This document shows positions 35,501 to 40,712 of a stretch of DNA of 64,000 nt, one piece after another. The notes beneath the pieces are model-generated. The model ran no database searches and had not been told where the DNA came from. It worked only from the letters and a program-made list of their open reading frames with translations. The translations under genes and the position numbers were made by a program. The stretch lies in the NCBI RefSeq assembly GCF_018255755.1, contig NZ_CP073766.1, positions 1,736,001 to 1,800,000 of the forward strand, given 5' to 3'. The DNA comes from Chitinophaga sp. HK235. Lineage in GTDB: Bacteria; Bacteroidota; Bacteroidia; Chitinophagales; Chitinophagaceae. Position 1 is the stretch's first letter, and each line of letters starts with the position of its first letter.

Positions 35501-38500
35501 TCCAGCTCCGGCAGCGAAGCGGGGCTACCCTGCAGGAAAGCTTCGTAAAAGGTTGCCAGCTCTTTCACCAGAACAGACACAGACCAGCCATCAGAAGCAA
35601 TATGGTGCATCACCAGCACCAGTATATATTCATCCTGTCCGCCCTCCATCAGGTGGGCACGCAGCATATGATCGGCAGAAAGATCGAATGGGGTATTGAT
35701 AACAGACAGCACATGGGCATGTAGTGTAGCCGTGTCCGTTGTACGGAGGTCCCACACGGATTCTTCCAGTTGCCAGTTGTTTTTGTCCAGCACCTGCTGA
35801 TAGGCAGTTCCGTTTTTCTCGCGGATCACGGTCCTCAACACTTCATGTCTGTTGACCAGCTCCTGCAGAGCCCCGGCAAGTGCCTGTTTGTTGAGCTGCC
35901 CTTTTAATCTCAGGGCCAGCGGCATATGGTAAGCGAGGGTCCCTTCCAGTTCATCGAGGAACCACAAACGTTCCTGGCTAAACGATAATGGAATGAGGGC
36001 AGGGCGCCGGCCGGTCATCACCGGTGGCAGCAGACTGCTTCTGTCCTGCTGATCAAGGTAAGCAGCCAGTTGTGCGATGGTAGGATACAGGAAGAAGTCT
36101 CTTACGTTCAGCTCTGCCTGCATCTCTTTGCGGATCGCAGACACCGCACGGGTGGCCAGCAGGGAGTGTCCGCCGGATTCGAAGAAGTTGTCCCGTACGC
36201 CGATGGTATCAACACGGAGCAGGTCCAGCCATATTTTGGCCAGCTGCTGTTCTGTGGGCGTTACCGGCGCCTGATAGTTGATCCGGCTTTTACGTTGCAT
36301 ATCATCCCTGACACTCAGAAACCGGCGGTCGGTTTTTCCGTTGGCTGTCAGCGGTAACTGTTGCAGTGCGATAAAGTCGGAGGGAATCATATATTCAGGC
36401 AACAGCTCCGACATGGCATCCCGGATATCCCGCTGCAACAAGGCGCAGATATCGGGGAATAAGGGGATGCTGGTTTTAGCCGCTGCTGTATGGGTACGTT
36501 GAGCCACAACAGGTGCCACCACCCCATCAAAGGAATGCTGCTCCAGCACCAGATCGATCTTCAACGGATCTTCGTTGAGCAACAAACGATAACGATAACC
36601 CTTGGCCCTGGCCAGTGTCAGGATTTCCTGTACCATGGCTGTTTCCTGGTCGGGTGCGGCACTGGCAGCAATCAGTTCTTTCACATTATCTGCCGCTCTG
36701 CCGCGTATGGCTTGTTCCTGCAGGCGTTCTCTCCATAAGCGTGGGTTAGGCACATCCCTGAGTGCAATGATGTCTGTTCCTTTGGCCAGTTCAATCAGGA
36801 TATCACCTTTATCATCCAGCGCATCCCAGGACTGCCAGTCAGGGCGCAGCACCTCTTTCTCCCTGCCTACATGAACAATCACCGTATAACGGTATAGGCT
36901 CAGCTCATTGCCATAATCGCCCTGTTTCCACTGAATATCTACATGGGTGATTTCAGGGAAGCGGGAACTGAGTTCATAGAAGTAAGCCGGTGCAAAACAA
37001 AGCTCTTCTTCCTTCAGCACTTCCTGGTCTACCTGCCAGTTAAATTCACGAATACCGGTTTTGTCCTGCAGCTTGTCCAGTTGCAGGCGACGTTTAAAGG
37101 AAGGCAACAGGCGCAGATCACGGACGTCACCGATGATGATGGTGCCCTGGCCTTTCAGGAGCGTAACACATTTGGCTAATACATCCGTCATGTATTGTTC
37201 TCCCGGGAAATATTGTACGATGGAGTTCAGAATGATGGTATCAATCGATTCATGCTCTTCCAGTGTTACGTCGTGTGCAGCGCATAATTTAAGCGTGGTT
37301 TCGGGATATACGCGTTCTTTTTTGTCAATTCTCCGTTGCATCTGGGCCATCGACACACTGGAAAAATCGGTACCGATATACCGCTCTATATGGCCGGCCA
37401 GCTGATAATAGATCAACCCCGTACCACTGCCTATTTCCAGCACCCGCTTCGGTTTCTCTCCCAATATCACCGCAGTGATGTCCTGCAGCCATTTGGCCAT
37501 CAGTTCGGATGCGATGGCTCCGCCGGTGAAGCTGTCGTTCCAGCCGGTGATGTTAAACTCTTCATCCAGATCGGGGATCTCATCGGCTTTTACATAGGCT
37601 GTTTCATACAGCTCTTTCCAGGTTTCTACCTGCTGCAGGTATAACAGGGATTCTTTTTTTCGTATAGCCGTGAGGTCGGGTACGTAATAACCTGCCAGTC
37701 TCTTTTCGGTTGCTGATAAATGTTTTACCACTACGGCGCCGGAGGTCACTTCGTCCAGGCTGTTCAGCACTTTTTCTATTTCACCGGGTTCAATACGGTA
37801 ACCGCGTATTTTAACCTGGTCGTCTATACGACCCAGGTATTCCACGTTACCATCCGGCAGCCAGCGGGCGCGGTCGCCGGTACGGTATAAACGGGCGTCG
37901 GGTAATTTGCTGAAGGTGTCTTTTACAAACTTCTCTGCTGTCAGCTCCGGCTGATGAAGGTAGCCTGCAGAAACGCCGGCACCGCCCACATACAGTTCCC
38001 CAGCGACGCCGATAGGCGCCGGATTACCGAATGTATCCAGCACATACGCTGTTCTGTTACCCAGCGGACGACCAATAGGAATGCTTCTGCCAGCCGTCAG
38101 CTCTCTGATGGTATAGGTAAGTGAGAAAGTCGTATTTTCCGTAGGTCCGTAACCGTTAATAACGGTGATATCAGGCCATGCTGCGCGGAAGCGGCGTATA
38201 TGTTCTTCGGACAGCTTCTCACCACCGGCCATCACTACAGCAAGGCCTTCAAACAAACGAATATCATCATCCACCAACTGGTTGAACCAGCTGGCAGTAA
38301 ACCACATTTTTGTAATATGCCTGTTACGGATCTCTTCCTTTAACAGATTATTGTCCAGGAAATGATTCTGCGGGCATAATACCAGATGGCCGCCATTGAG
38401 CAACATACCCCAGTATTCGATAGTAGTAGCGTCAAAAGACGGAGAACCGGTAGACAAGAGCACATCGCCGGGGCCTAATGGCACAAAATTGCCGCCGGTG

Positions 38501-40635
38501 GCCAGGCTTACCACATTACGATGCATCACCAGTGTACCCTTGGGTTTACCGGTAGAACCGGAAGTATACATTACATAAGCCGGTGATGTGGGTGTGATAT
38601 CAGTTACCACCGGGATGGCCGGCATGTTTCCGAGTGCCTCCCCGATGCTGTCAGTACAAAGTAATACAGCATCCGGTGCAATGTCCAGCAGCAAAGCCTT
38701 ATAGGTACTGCTGGTAATGATGCGGTTACCGCCGGTGTCCTGCAACATAAAGCTGATACGCTCTTTCGGATATTCCGGATCTATCGGCACAAATACAGCA
38801 CCGGCCTTTAATATGGCGAGGATGCTGACAATCAGTTCCGCAGAGCGATCGAGGCATACCGGTACAAACATGCCCGGGCGAACACCCAGGCTTTTGAGAT
38901 ACTGCGCCAGCCTGTTAGACTGGTCTTCCAGTGCGCTGTAGGTTAACTGCTGACTGCCAAAAGACAGGGCCATAGCGGCCGGTGTCTTTTGTACCTGTTC
39001 ATCAAACAAATCAGTAATTGTTTTCTCAGCCGGATAAGCGACTGCAGTATCATTGAACCCATATACCAGGGTATGTCTTTCTGCTTCGCTTAAAATATTC
39101 AATGTACCGATATGCGAAGCCGGTGCTGCCACTACGGCTTTCAACAGTTCCAGGTAGTGGTCCACCATCCGCTGCATAGTGCCTTCGCTGAAAAGGTCTT
39201 CACAATATTCCAGGTCCACTTTAATACCTTCCGGTTTTTCTTCGAGTGACCAGAACTGGTCGAACAGGCTGGTAATATGTTTCACCGGTTCGCGGGCAAT
39301 GGTGGCTTCTCCCAGCTTCAGATCCGGCATATGCGGTGCGTTCTGCAATACAAAGATCACCGGGAAAAGTGGGTTCTTACTGATATCCCGCTCTCCTCCC
39401 ATCATCTCCACCACCTTTTCAAAAGGAGCTTCCTGATGGTCATAGGCATCGAGCAATGTATTTTTTACCTGGTCCAGGAATGTTACAAAGGTAGGGTTGC
39501 CACTGAGGTCACTTCTAAGTGCCACGGTATTAACAAAAAAGCCAATCAGCTTTTCGATATCAATCTGCATTCTTCCGGCGACAGCACCACCCACACAAAC
39601 ATCTTCCACGCCGCTGTAGCGGTATAACAGTACTTTAAAAGCCGCCAGCAGTGTCATATAGAGGGTCACGTCCTGCTGATGTGAAAGTGTTCTCAGCTGG
39701 GTAGTCAGTTCTTCGTCGATGTTAAAGGTGATCATGGCACCCCGGGTACTTTTTATCAGGGAGCGGTCACCATCTGTAGGCAGTTCCAGCAAGGTGGTGT
39801 CTGACAGCTTCTTTTTCCAATAGGCCAGTTTTTTATCCAGCAACGTGCCGCTGAGGTATTTACGTTGCCATAGTGCGTAATCAGCATATTGCACACCTAA
39901 AGGCTCTATCGTATCTGCGAGGCGGCCGGCATATATCCGGTACCATTTCACCATTTCATTAATCAGTATCGACAAAGACCAGCCGTCTGCGGCAATATGG
40001 TGAATCACCACCACCAGCATATGCTCTTCAGGTGCCAGGCGTACCAGATGTACACGGAAGGTATGGTCGTGTGCGAGGTCAAAAGGAATGTTGAACAGGG
40101 TGGTAATATAAGCATGCAGCTGTACTGTATCCTCCTTATAGCGGTCATCATCTGTAAGGCCCATATGCCAACTGTCTGGCTCCAGCACCTGCTGATAGGG
40201 GTTGCCATCTTCCTGCAATATCACTGTACGCAATACTTCATGACGATTCACAATGGTCTGGAAGGTGCGTTCAAGGGAAGCAGTGTCCAGTTTTCCGGTG
40301 ATCCTGAAAGCACCGCGCATGTGGTATTGCACGCTTCCCTGCAGCTGATCGATAAACCACAAACGTTCCTGGCTAAACGACAATGGAATCTGCCCATTGT
40401 AGGTGCTGGCAACCGGTGTGATTTCATCTGTAAAAACCGGCTCAGTACCCTGCTGCTTCAGGTATTCTATGAGGTGGAATTTATATTGCTTTAATTTTTT
40501 CAGAAATGATTCATCTATCTCTCTGTCTTCCTGAATATCCAGTAAAAGATTATCATCTTCAAAAGATATAGTGACACCACTTTCATTAGCCTGCTGCAAC
40601 AGGGCTGCAATATCACTAAAGTTTAAACTGGGCAT
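20557..40635 (-). CDS. Nonribosomal peptide synthetase, second of the operon (6692 aa, five modules, one N-methyltransferase)
   Basis: The largest gene of the window adds predicted residues 2 to 6. Approximate domains: docking 1-67; C 80-510, A 535-1430 with an N-methyltransferase inserted at 1000-1385, T (Ser ~1488); C 1545-1975, A 1998-2490, T (~2547), E 2600-3040; C 3075-3510, A 3527-4015, T (~4070), E 4127-4560; C 4593-5030, A 5047-5535, T (~5585); C 5643-6075, A 6097-6580, T (~6633). Pockets read as DAIWMGGTFK (Val/Ile-like), DFWNIGMVHK (Thr), DVWHLSLIEK (Ser), DLTKIGHIGK (Asp) and DAYTVAAVCK (aromatic). C domains following the two E domains are DCL type, the rest LCL. It starts 61 bp after the first NRPS, and the short gaps between NRPS genes indicate one transcript. 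Confidence 0.98.
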   Translation of the reverse strand: MPSLNFSDIAALLQQANESGVTISFEDDNLLLDIQEDREIDESFLKKLKQYKFHLIEYLKQQGTEPVFTDEITPVASTYNGQIPLSFSQERLWFIDQLQGSVQYHMRGAFRITGKLDTASLERTFQTIVNRHEVLRTVILQEDGNPYQQVLEPDSWHMGLTDDDRYKEDTVQLHAYITTLFNIPFDLAHDHTFRVHLVRLAPEEHMLVVVIHHIAADGWSLSILINEMVKWYRIYAGRLADTIEPLGVQYADYALWQRKYLSGTLLDKKLAYWKKKLSDTTLLELPTDGDRSLIKSTRGAMITFNIDEELTTQLRTLSHQQDVTLYMTLLAAFKVLLYRYSGVEDVCVGGAVAGRMQIDIEKLIGFFVNTVALRSDLSGNPTFVTFLDQVKNTLLDAYDHQEAPFEKVVEMMGGERDISKNPLFPVIFVLQNAPHMPDLKLGEATIAREPVKHITSLFDQFWSLEEKPEGIKVDLEYCEDLFSEGTMQRMVDHYLELLKAVVAAPASHIGTLNILSEAERHTLVYGFNDTAVAYPAEKTITDLFDEQVQKTPAAMALSFGSQQLTYSALEDQSNRLAQYLKSLGVRPGMFVPVCLDRSAELIVSILAILKAGAVFVPIDPEYPKERISFMLQDTGGNRIITSSTYKALLLDIAPDAVLLCTDSIGEALGNMPAIPVVTDITPTSPAYVMYTSGSTGKPKGTLVMHRNVVSLATGGNFVPLGPGDVLLSTGSPSFDATTIEYWGMLLNGGHLVLCPQNHFLDNNLLKEEIRNRHITKMWFTASWFNQLVDDDIRLFEGLAVVMAGGEKLSEEHIRRFRAAWPDITVINGYGPTENTTFSLTYTIRELTAGRSIPIGRPLGNRTAYVLDTFGNPAPIGVAGELYVGGAGVSAGYLHQPELTAEKFVKDTFSKLPDARLYRTGDRARWLPDGNVEYLGRIDDQVKIRGYRIEPGEIEKVLNSLDEVTSGAVVVKHLSATEKRLAGYYVPDLTAIRKKESLLYLQQVETWKELYETAYVKADEIPDLDEEFNITGWNDSFTGGAIASELMAKWLQDITAVILGEKPKRVLEIGSGTGLIYYQLAGHIERYIGTDFSSVSMAQMQRRIDKKERVYPETTLKLCAAHDVTLEEHESIDTIILNSIVQYFPGEQYMTDVLAKCVTLLKGQGTIIIGDVRDLRLLPSFKRRLQLDKLQDKTGIREFNWQVDQEVLKEEELCFAPAYFYELSSRFPEITHVDIQWKQGDYGNELSLYRYTVIVHVGREKEVLRPDWQSWDALDDKGDILIELAKGTDIIALRDVPNPRLWRERLQEQAIRGRAADNVKELIAASAAPDQETAMVQEILTLARAKGYRYRLLLNEDPLKIDLVLEQHSFDGVVAPVVAQRTHTAAAKTSIPLFPDICALLQRDIRDAMSELLPEYMIPSDFIALQQLPLTANGKTDRRFLSVRDDMQRKSRINYQAPVTPTEQQLAKIWLDLLRVDTIGVRDNFFESGGHSLLATRAVSAIRKEMQAELNVRDFFLYPTIAQLAAYLDQQDRSSLLPPVMTGRRPALIPLSFSQERLWFLDELEGTLAYHMPLALRLKGQLNKQALAGALQELVNRHEVLRTVIREKNGTAYQQVLDKNNWQLEESVWDLRTTDTATLHAHVLSVINTPFDLSADHMLRAHLMEGGQDEYILVLVMHHIASDGWSVSVLVKELATFYEAFLQGSPASLPELELQYADFAVWQRDWLTPEVLASRTIYWKDKLRGVAPLNLPTDRTRPVVQSRKGSLATFKIDNILKEQLKQLSQREDVTLFMTLLSAFKVLLHRYSGQDDICVGTPVAGRIQQEVEGLIGFFVNTLALRSDLGNNPTFTSLLQQVKETTLAAYEHQEVPFEKVVDEVVTSRDLSRSPLFQVVFGLQNTPDVPSISLGEVSLKEEIIEHTTAQFDMSFSAVETRTGLDVNVEYCADLFDGQTVARLWEHFEQLLRGIVLTPDQHIGLLPMLAKGEREQLLESFNAVSVGYPKDKTIVDLLVAQALRTPDAVAVSIDDKVLTYRELHERSNQLGHHLRSKGVQEDTLVPICIERSLEMIIGILGILKAGGAYVPIDPDYPEDRISFMLEDTAAKVIVTSSTCKEKLKISRRGVTVIAADKKLRTTAAHKTTAPETALTPSNLAYVIYTSGSTGKPKGVLIEHRNVVRLFETDAPLYDFNERDVWTMFHSFCFDFSVWEMYGALFYGGRVVIVPKKTAQDAISFGELLIKEGVTILNQTPSAFYVLQDYLTGVAKEVPVRYVIFGGEALNPGKLQPWLQQYSNCRLINMYGITETTVHVTYQPIGLHHAESGSVIGVPIPTLSLYILDPYGGLTPAGVAGELHVGGAGLARGYLNREELTAQRFVADPFSTVQNARMYKTGDLGRWLPDGSIEYLGRIDDQVKIRGFRIELGEIESVMTKCELVSQAVVLAKADPKGNKRLVGYVVPNGTYDRAAILAYLKDQLPDYMVPAILVELDKLPLTSNGKVDKKALPDTDAGTTLTNEYIAPQNEIERTLAGIWKDLLGVERVGIHDNFFELGGDSIITIQVVSRARRAGYQLHPRDLFAHQTIGGLSAMLSAQQQAQSAGEQGVLTGSSGLLPIQQWYFESNPPSVSHFNQGILLEIDKTITSDAIARAVAALVRYHDALRFVYQQEASGWTQQYGVPKVELEVADLRPVMVSALPATIISYADAAHRSLDITRGKLLQATLLLTPPREAHNRLLLAVHHLAVDGVSWRILVEDLELLLKNDTADVDNVLGTKGTSIRQWHEALVGYGSKALLSDQVGYWEQMVARYQPLNRLRNNHRVITMQDIRKQEVRLSAAQTSALLHEAPRAYHTEINDILLCALAQAVNTWNGGRDVVIGLEGHGREDIAPGIDTTHTVGWFTSLYPVLLETGAARGEGATLKSVKEQLRQVPDRGIGFGVLKYLHKIPSLQGQDPWDIVFNYLGQSDRTVNEEGHIRKAEELPGVAMAPDYPVKEKISVNSIIQHGELVLEWGYSTHHFEAAEIAELAALYLTQLEALISHCISRPVSVFTPADFGLGKAITVPELDAFMEASFRGTPRQAQVEGLYRLSGLQEGLLFHGLYDKHNAAYIEQLGCDLVNPNIKALQQSWDHLLRRYSVLRSGFYYDDFSVPLQCAYLEATMPFTVLDYRGMDEAAQQQALKAFEAADQERGIDFREVPLMRVALIQLTENRYRMLWTFHHILFDGWSLSVLLEGLLNTYELLVTGKQTGIYEKDHYSDFIRYVEKQDKGKAAAYWQTYLRDVNEGTLLPFIRAAAERTKGAGVYKAIALLLDKDTTADVTRYAQQQRVTVNTIMQGVWAYLLSRYTGRDEVTYGVTVSGRPEDLLGVEQRVGLYINTLPLHTVVNENNRIAAWLQEIQAGQLESREYQYTGLDAIQRGAGISGDLFDSLLVFENYPVSKAVSSDKWQLQVANVSVHEQTNYPLDIIIEAAEEISIRFNYNAAILPTGYAEAIAGHFKQVLLQVLTPGNNIISDISWLTASENQLLETFNNTTAAYPADKTLVSLFTEQAARTPEATAVVFENESLTYRELEERSAQLAAYLQAQGVDSETLVPVFLERSNSMMVAILGILRAGGAYVPVDPHYPEERIQYMLEDTRANILVSDSASAVLLPATKIAVVKLDEEWETIRTYTAPLKTAVKPHQLAYVIYTSGSTGMPKGVMNEHKGVVNRLQWAQENICLNSGDAVLQKTTFSFDVSVWELFWPLIAGAKLVFARPEGQKDTDYLLEAIDRYGITTIHFVPSMLNVFLENITTGACSSLQRVLCSGEALKPQQVLGIREKLPHVELFNLYGPTEAAIEVTCWHAPRTAAVEVVPIGLPLANTQLYILDKSGHLLPPGVAGELHIAGIQVARGYWNRAALTAEKFVADHFSKQPGATMYRTGDLCRWLPDGNIEYLGRIDDQVKIRGFRVEPGEIENALLDSSLVSDAAVIVREDANGHKRLIAYVVPNGTFDKDSIVSFLKGRLPEYMVPSFISPLEAIPLTGSGKVNRKALPDPDAAALLSDTFVAPRNETERILADIWQQLLNLPRVGVYDNFFESGGDSIISIQVVSRARRAGLEFQPRDLFTHQHIAALATEVLSRKKDTLTGEQGLLAGASGMLPIQQWYFETAGTDAPYFNQSVLLTINKKVTAADLSAAIKQLLAYHDTLRFKYTHTGTAWEQVYGTYEGMLTAEDLQAIPATQLADRMLELSNYYQATLSIESGILVRAVLMQTPASETHNRLLMVVHHLAIDGVSWRILLEDLELLLQQGAAALSMPKGSSYRQWQQALARYGETARLQKQQSYWEKIREHYIPLRTEKTSSENITISDIRTLDVRLGQPQTQQLLQRASHAYHTEVNDVLLAALTQVLSAWNRSTSMVIGLEGHGREDITTGVDTSRTVGWFTSLYPVFLPATAAGQPGTLLKTVKEQLRKVADKGIGYGVLKYINKVAALQGNDPWDVVFNYLGQADNIMQSGSYLGIAHEPSGSSASPELKVNEKIGVDCMVQGGELVVQWKYSSLHYNAATIQQLATEYITQLETLISHCTAQPETIATPSDYGLGQDISMEELDRFLDTPYQGIARRKQVAGLYPLSGLQAGMLFHSLYDGESGTYIEQFICDLENLQPQSFIQSWNRLLEQYSILRSAFYYDEFSIPVQCVYQQVEIPVTILDYTHLNAAEQEAAFEAFKAEDLRQGFDFREAPLTRISLLRLHENNYRLLWTSHHMLLDGWSLPVLVDSLLNTYELIVSGRELPPVTVDLFEDYIRYTEKLDKEQMASFWKKYLEGATEGTLMPFIDAVSTRTKGSGVYKEKRIALDEAATRQLAAFAQQHHITTSTLMEGVWAYLLYRYTGRQEITYGVTVSGRPEDLPGVEQRVGLYINTLPLHTRIEETRGIVSWLQELQAGQLKSREFQYAGLNDVQQWSGITGDLFDSSITFQNYPVNEVLSAKDWQLRISNLEIHPHTNYPLTIIIGIAAETSLLFSYNSGMLQEPFIEMIATHFRRVLEQIITLGTATVASLEMITPAEKKTLLNTLTVPYPDRATVTTLFEAQADRVPQEVAVVYEEGVLSYQQLEERANQLARYLLDHGVRPGDMVPLYIERSLHMMVGMLGILKAGAAYVPIDPDFPAERIAYMLKDTAAGVVVSSKACAGGLPQHPELHIIQLDSDQLNHQHTERLQLPHHPGQVAYVIYTSGSTGQPKGVMVTHRNLVDYTFGLKQATPLEECRSFGLLSSIATDLGNTVIFGSLLTGGALHLFSKDAINDPDIIHQYLHKHPVDCIKIVPSHWKALSSGDHLLLPGKLLIFGGEALDAGVIESIRAAGTGCVVVNHYGPTETTIGKLLHVVKDNYVYDKTVPIGRPFSNTSVYVVSPSGKLCPTGVPGELWIGGTGVAVGYLNNETLTQSKFIADPFQPDTTERLYRTGDLVKYLPDGNILFMGRIDDQVKIRGYRVEPGEIEAVLAACELISQAVVLVKADTAGDKRLVAYIVPEGELDKEGVMEYIRKELPEYMHPSSLIVLDHFPLLANGKTDRKALPDPEATAVQTDKYEAPVTQTEIKLTAIWAALLEVENVGLHDDFFVLGGHSLLAIRLISAIRKELTAEVVIGDVFDYPTVKTLAAHLDKSNVRTAVPAILHKERPARVPLSFSQERLWFIDQMEGSVHYHVPTVLRLKGVLDKTALANALQTVVARHEILRTVMEQEDGQAFQRVKEAWDWKMDIIDGTPWKQDTVSLHTEIDRLISLPFDLQKDHMLRVHLITLSEEEYVLVAILHHIASDGWSTVILVEELIELYAAALEDRTPQLKPMQVQYADYALWQRNYLFGDVLEQQLAYWKNKLNDVAPLQLPTDYIRPAVQSTRGARSWFTLDKQLTDQIHTLSRQEGVTLFMTMLAAFKVLLYRYSGQDDICVGTPVAGRTQQETEGLIGFFINTIALRADLSNNPAFTAFLQQIKETTLGAFAHQEVPFEKIVDAVVKDRDVSRTPLFQSVFVLQNVPPVPELRLGNIQFTHEEIPYTKTKVDLNFTLEETASGMVGCVEYCVDLFKEATIRRMIQHFEQLLRSIIAAPAVSVGTIPMLNAAEEKELLYDFNDTATDYPTGKTIIDQLKAQVALQPEATALVFTTHQLSYKTLDERSAQLAHYLRKKGVSNGTLVPVCLERSLEMIISILAILKAGAAYVPVDPEYPAERISYMLEDTGAKVMVSSIACSDKLSAVRPDAKIIVVDDEWETIQRYPAIDPENPPQPDDLAYVIFTSGSTGKPKGVMLEHYGVVNLALSQRDALWLKPGMRSLQFASFGFDASCYEIFNTLLSGGILVLPRKEDLLSADSFAELVNTQQVELVTLPPSYQHIIKDVLGPVKTIVSAGEPLNREDAKYLQAKGIRVVNAYGPTENTVCTTLTDKPVLEDNVVVIGKPIANVGVFILDRHMGLCPVGVAGEMCIGGPGLARGYLHREALTAEKFIPHPFSIIPGNRLYRTGDTARWLPDGNIEYIGRIDHQVKIRGYRIELGEIETVLLECGLVNEAVVLARADGADNKRLVGYVVPQGTFDKDGILEYLKEKLPEYMVPSLLIEMDQLPVTASGKIDRRALPDPDEIMKKGEFIAPRNDMESALADIWQELLEVPRVGMYDDFFELGGDSLLAVRVVSYMKRKLSVSIQVSKLFEYKNIAALSEYVQALTSATTDDSEAYDVHEL
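20640..23710 (-). other. NRPS module 6: C(LCL)-A(aromatic)-T
   Basis: Core residues FDASCYEIF, LVTLPPSY, VSAGEP and NAYGPTENTVC give DAYTVAAVCK. This is a one-residue variant of Phe codes of the GrsA/TycA family (DAWT-AA-CK), so Phe or Tyr is expected. Confidence 0.6.
23760..26860 (-). other. NRPS module 5: C(DCL)-A(Asp)-T
   Basis: Core residues TDLGNTVIF, CIKIVPSH, IFGGEA and NHYGPTETTIG give DLTKIGHIGK. This is one conservative change from the surfactin Asp code DLTKVGHIGK. Asp is a common target of beta-hydroxylation in such peptides, so it is one candidate for the CmlA-like enzyme at 46070-47695. Confidence 0.7.
26940..31415 (-). other. NRPS module 4: C(DCL)-A(Ser)-T-E
   Basis: Core residues FDVSVWELFW, IHFVPSML, LCSGEA and NLYGPTEAAIE give DVWHLSLIEK, a Ser-type code. 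The carrier motif is ESGGDSII, and the E domain keeps HHLAIDGVSW and EGHGRE, predicting D-Ser. Confidence 0.7.
31500..36000 (-). other. NRPS module 3: C(LCL)-A(Thr)-T-E
   Basis: Core residues FDFSVWEMY, ILNQTPSA, IFGGEA and NMYGITETTVH give DFWNIGMVHK, the classical Thr code. The E domain has HHLAVDGVSW and EGHGRE, predicting D-allo-Thr. This side chain could serve as a lactone nucleophile, but that is only a possibility. Confidence 0.75.
36050..40400 (-). other. NRPS module 2: C(LCL)-A(Val/Ile-like) with embedded N-methyltransferase-T
   Basis: Core residues FDATTIEYW, MWFTASWF, MAGGEK and NGYGPTENTTF give DAIWMGGTFK, a Val/Ile-like pocket. Between motif A8 (RGYRIEPGE) and the A10 motif (NGKTDRR) about 390 extra residues carry the SAM-binding motif VLEIGSGTG (about 37450). 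This is the usual place for NRPS N-methyltransferases, so the residue should be N-methylated. Confidence 0.75.
40435..40635 (-). other. TubC-type N-terminal docking domain
   Basis: About 67 residues with the same pattern as the other two docking domains. Its partner would be the basic tail RKEKRIVL of the first NRPS. Confidence 0.65.
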
Positions 40636-40691
40636 TGTGCTAAGATTTAATTGAAAAATGCGAGATTAATTTTCATAGATAGTTGTACGAC

Positions 40692-40712
40692 GAGGATCAC
40701 AATACGATCCTC
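40692..40712 (-). other. Hairpin across the stop codon of the first NRPS gene
   Basis: A perfect 7-bp inverted repeat (GAGGATC, 7-nt loop, GATCCTC) overlaps the last codons and the stop of the first NRPS. No U-tract follows on the transcribed strand, so I do not call it a terminator. It may affect processing or coupling between the first and second NRPS genes. Confidence 0.4.
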
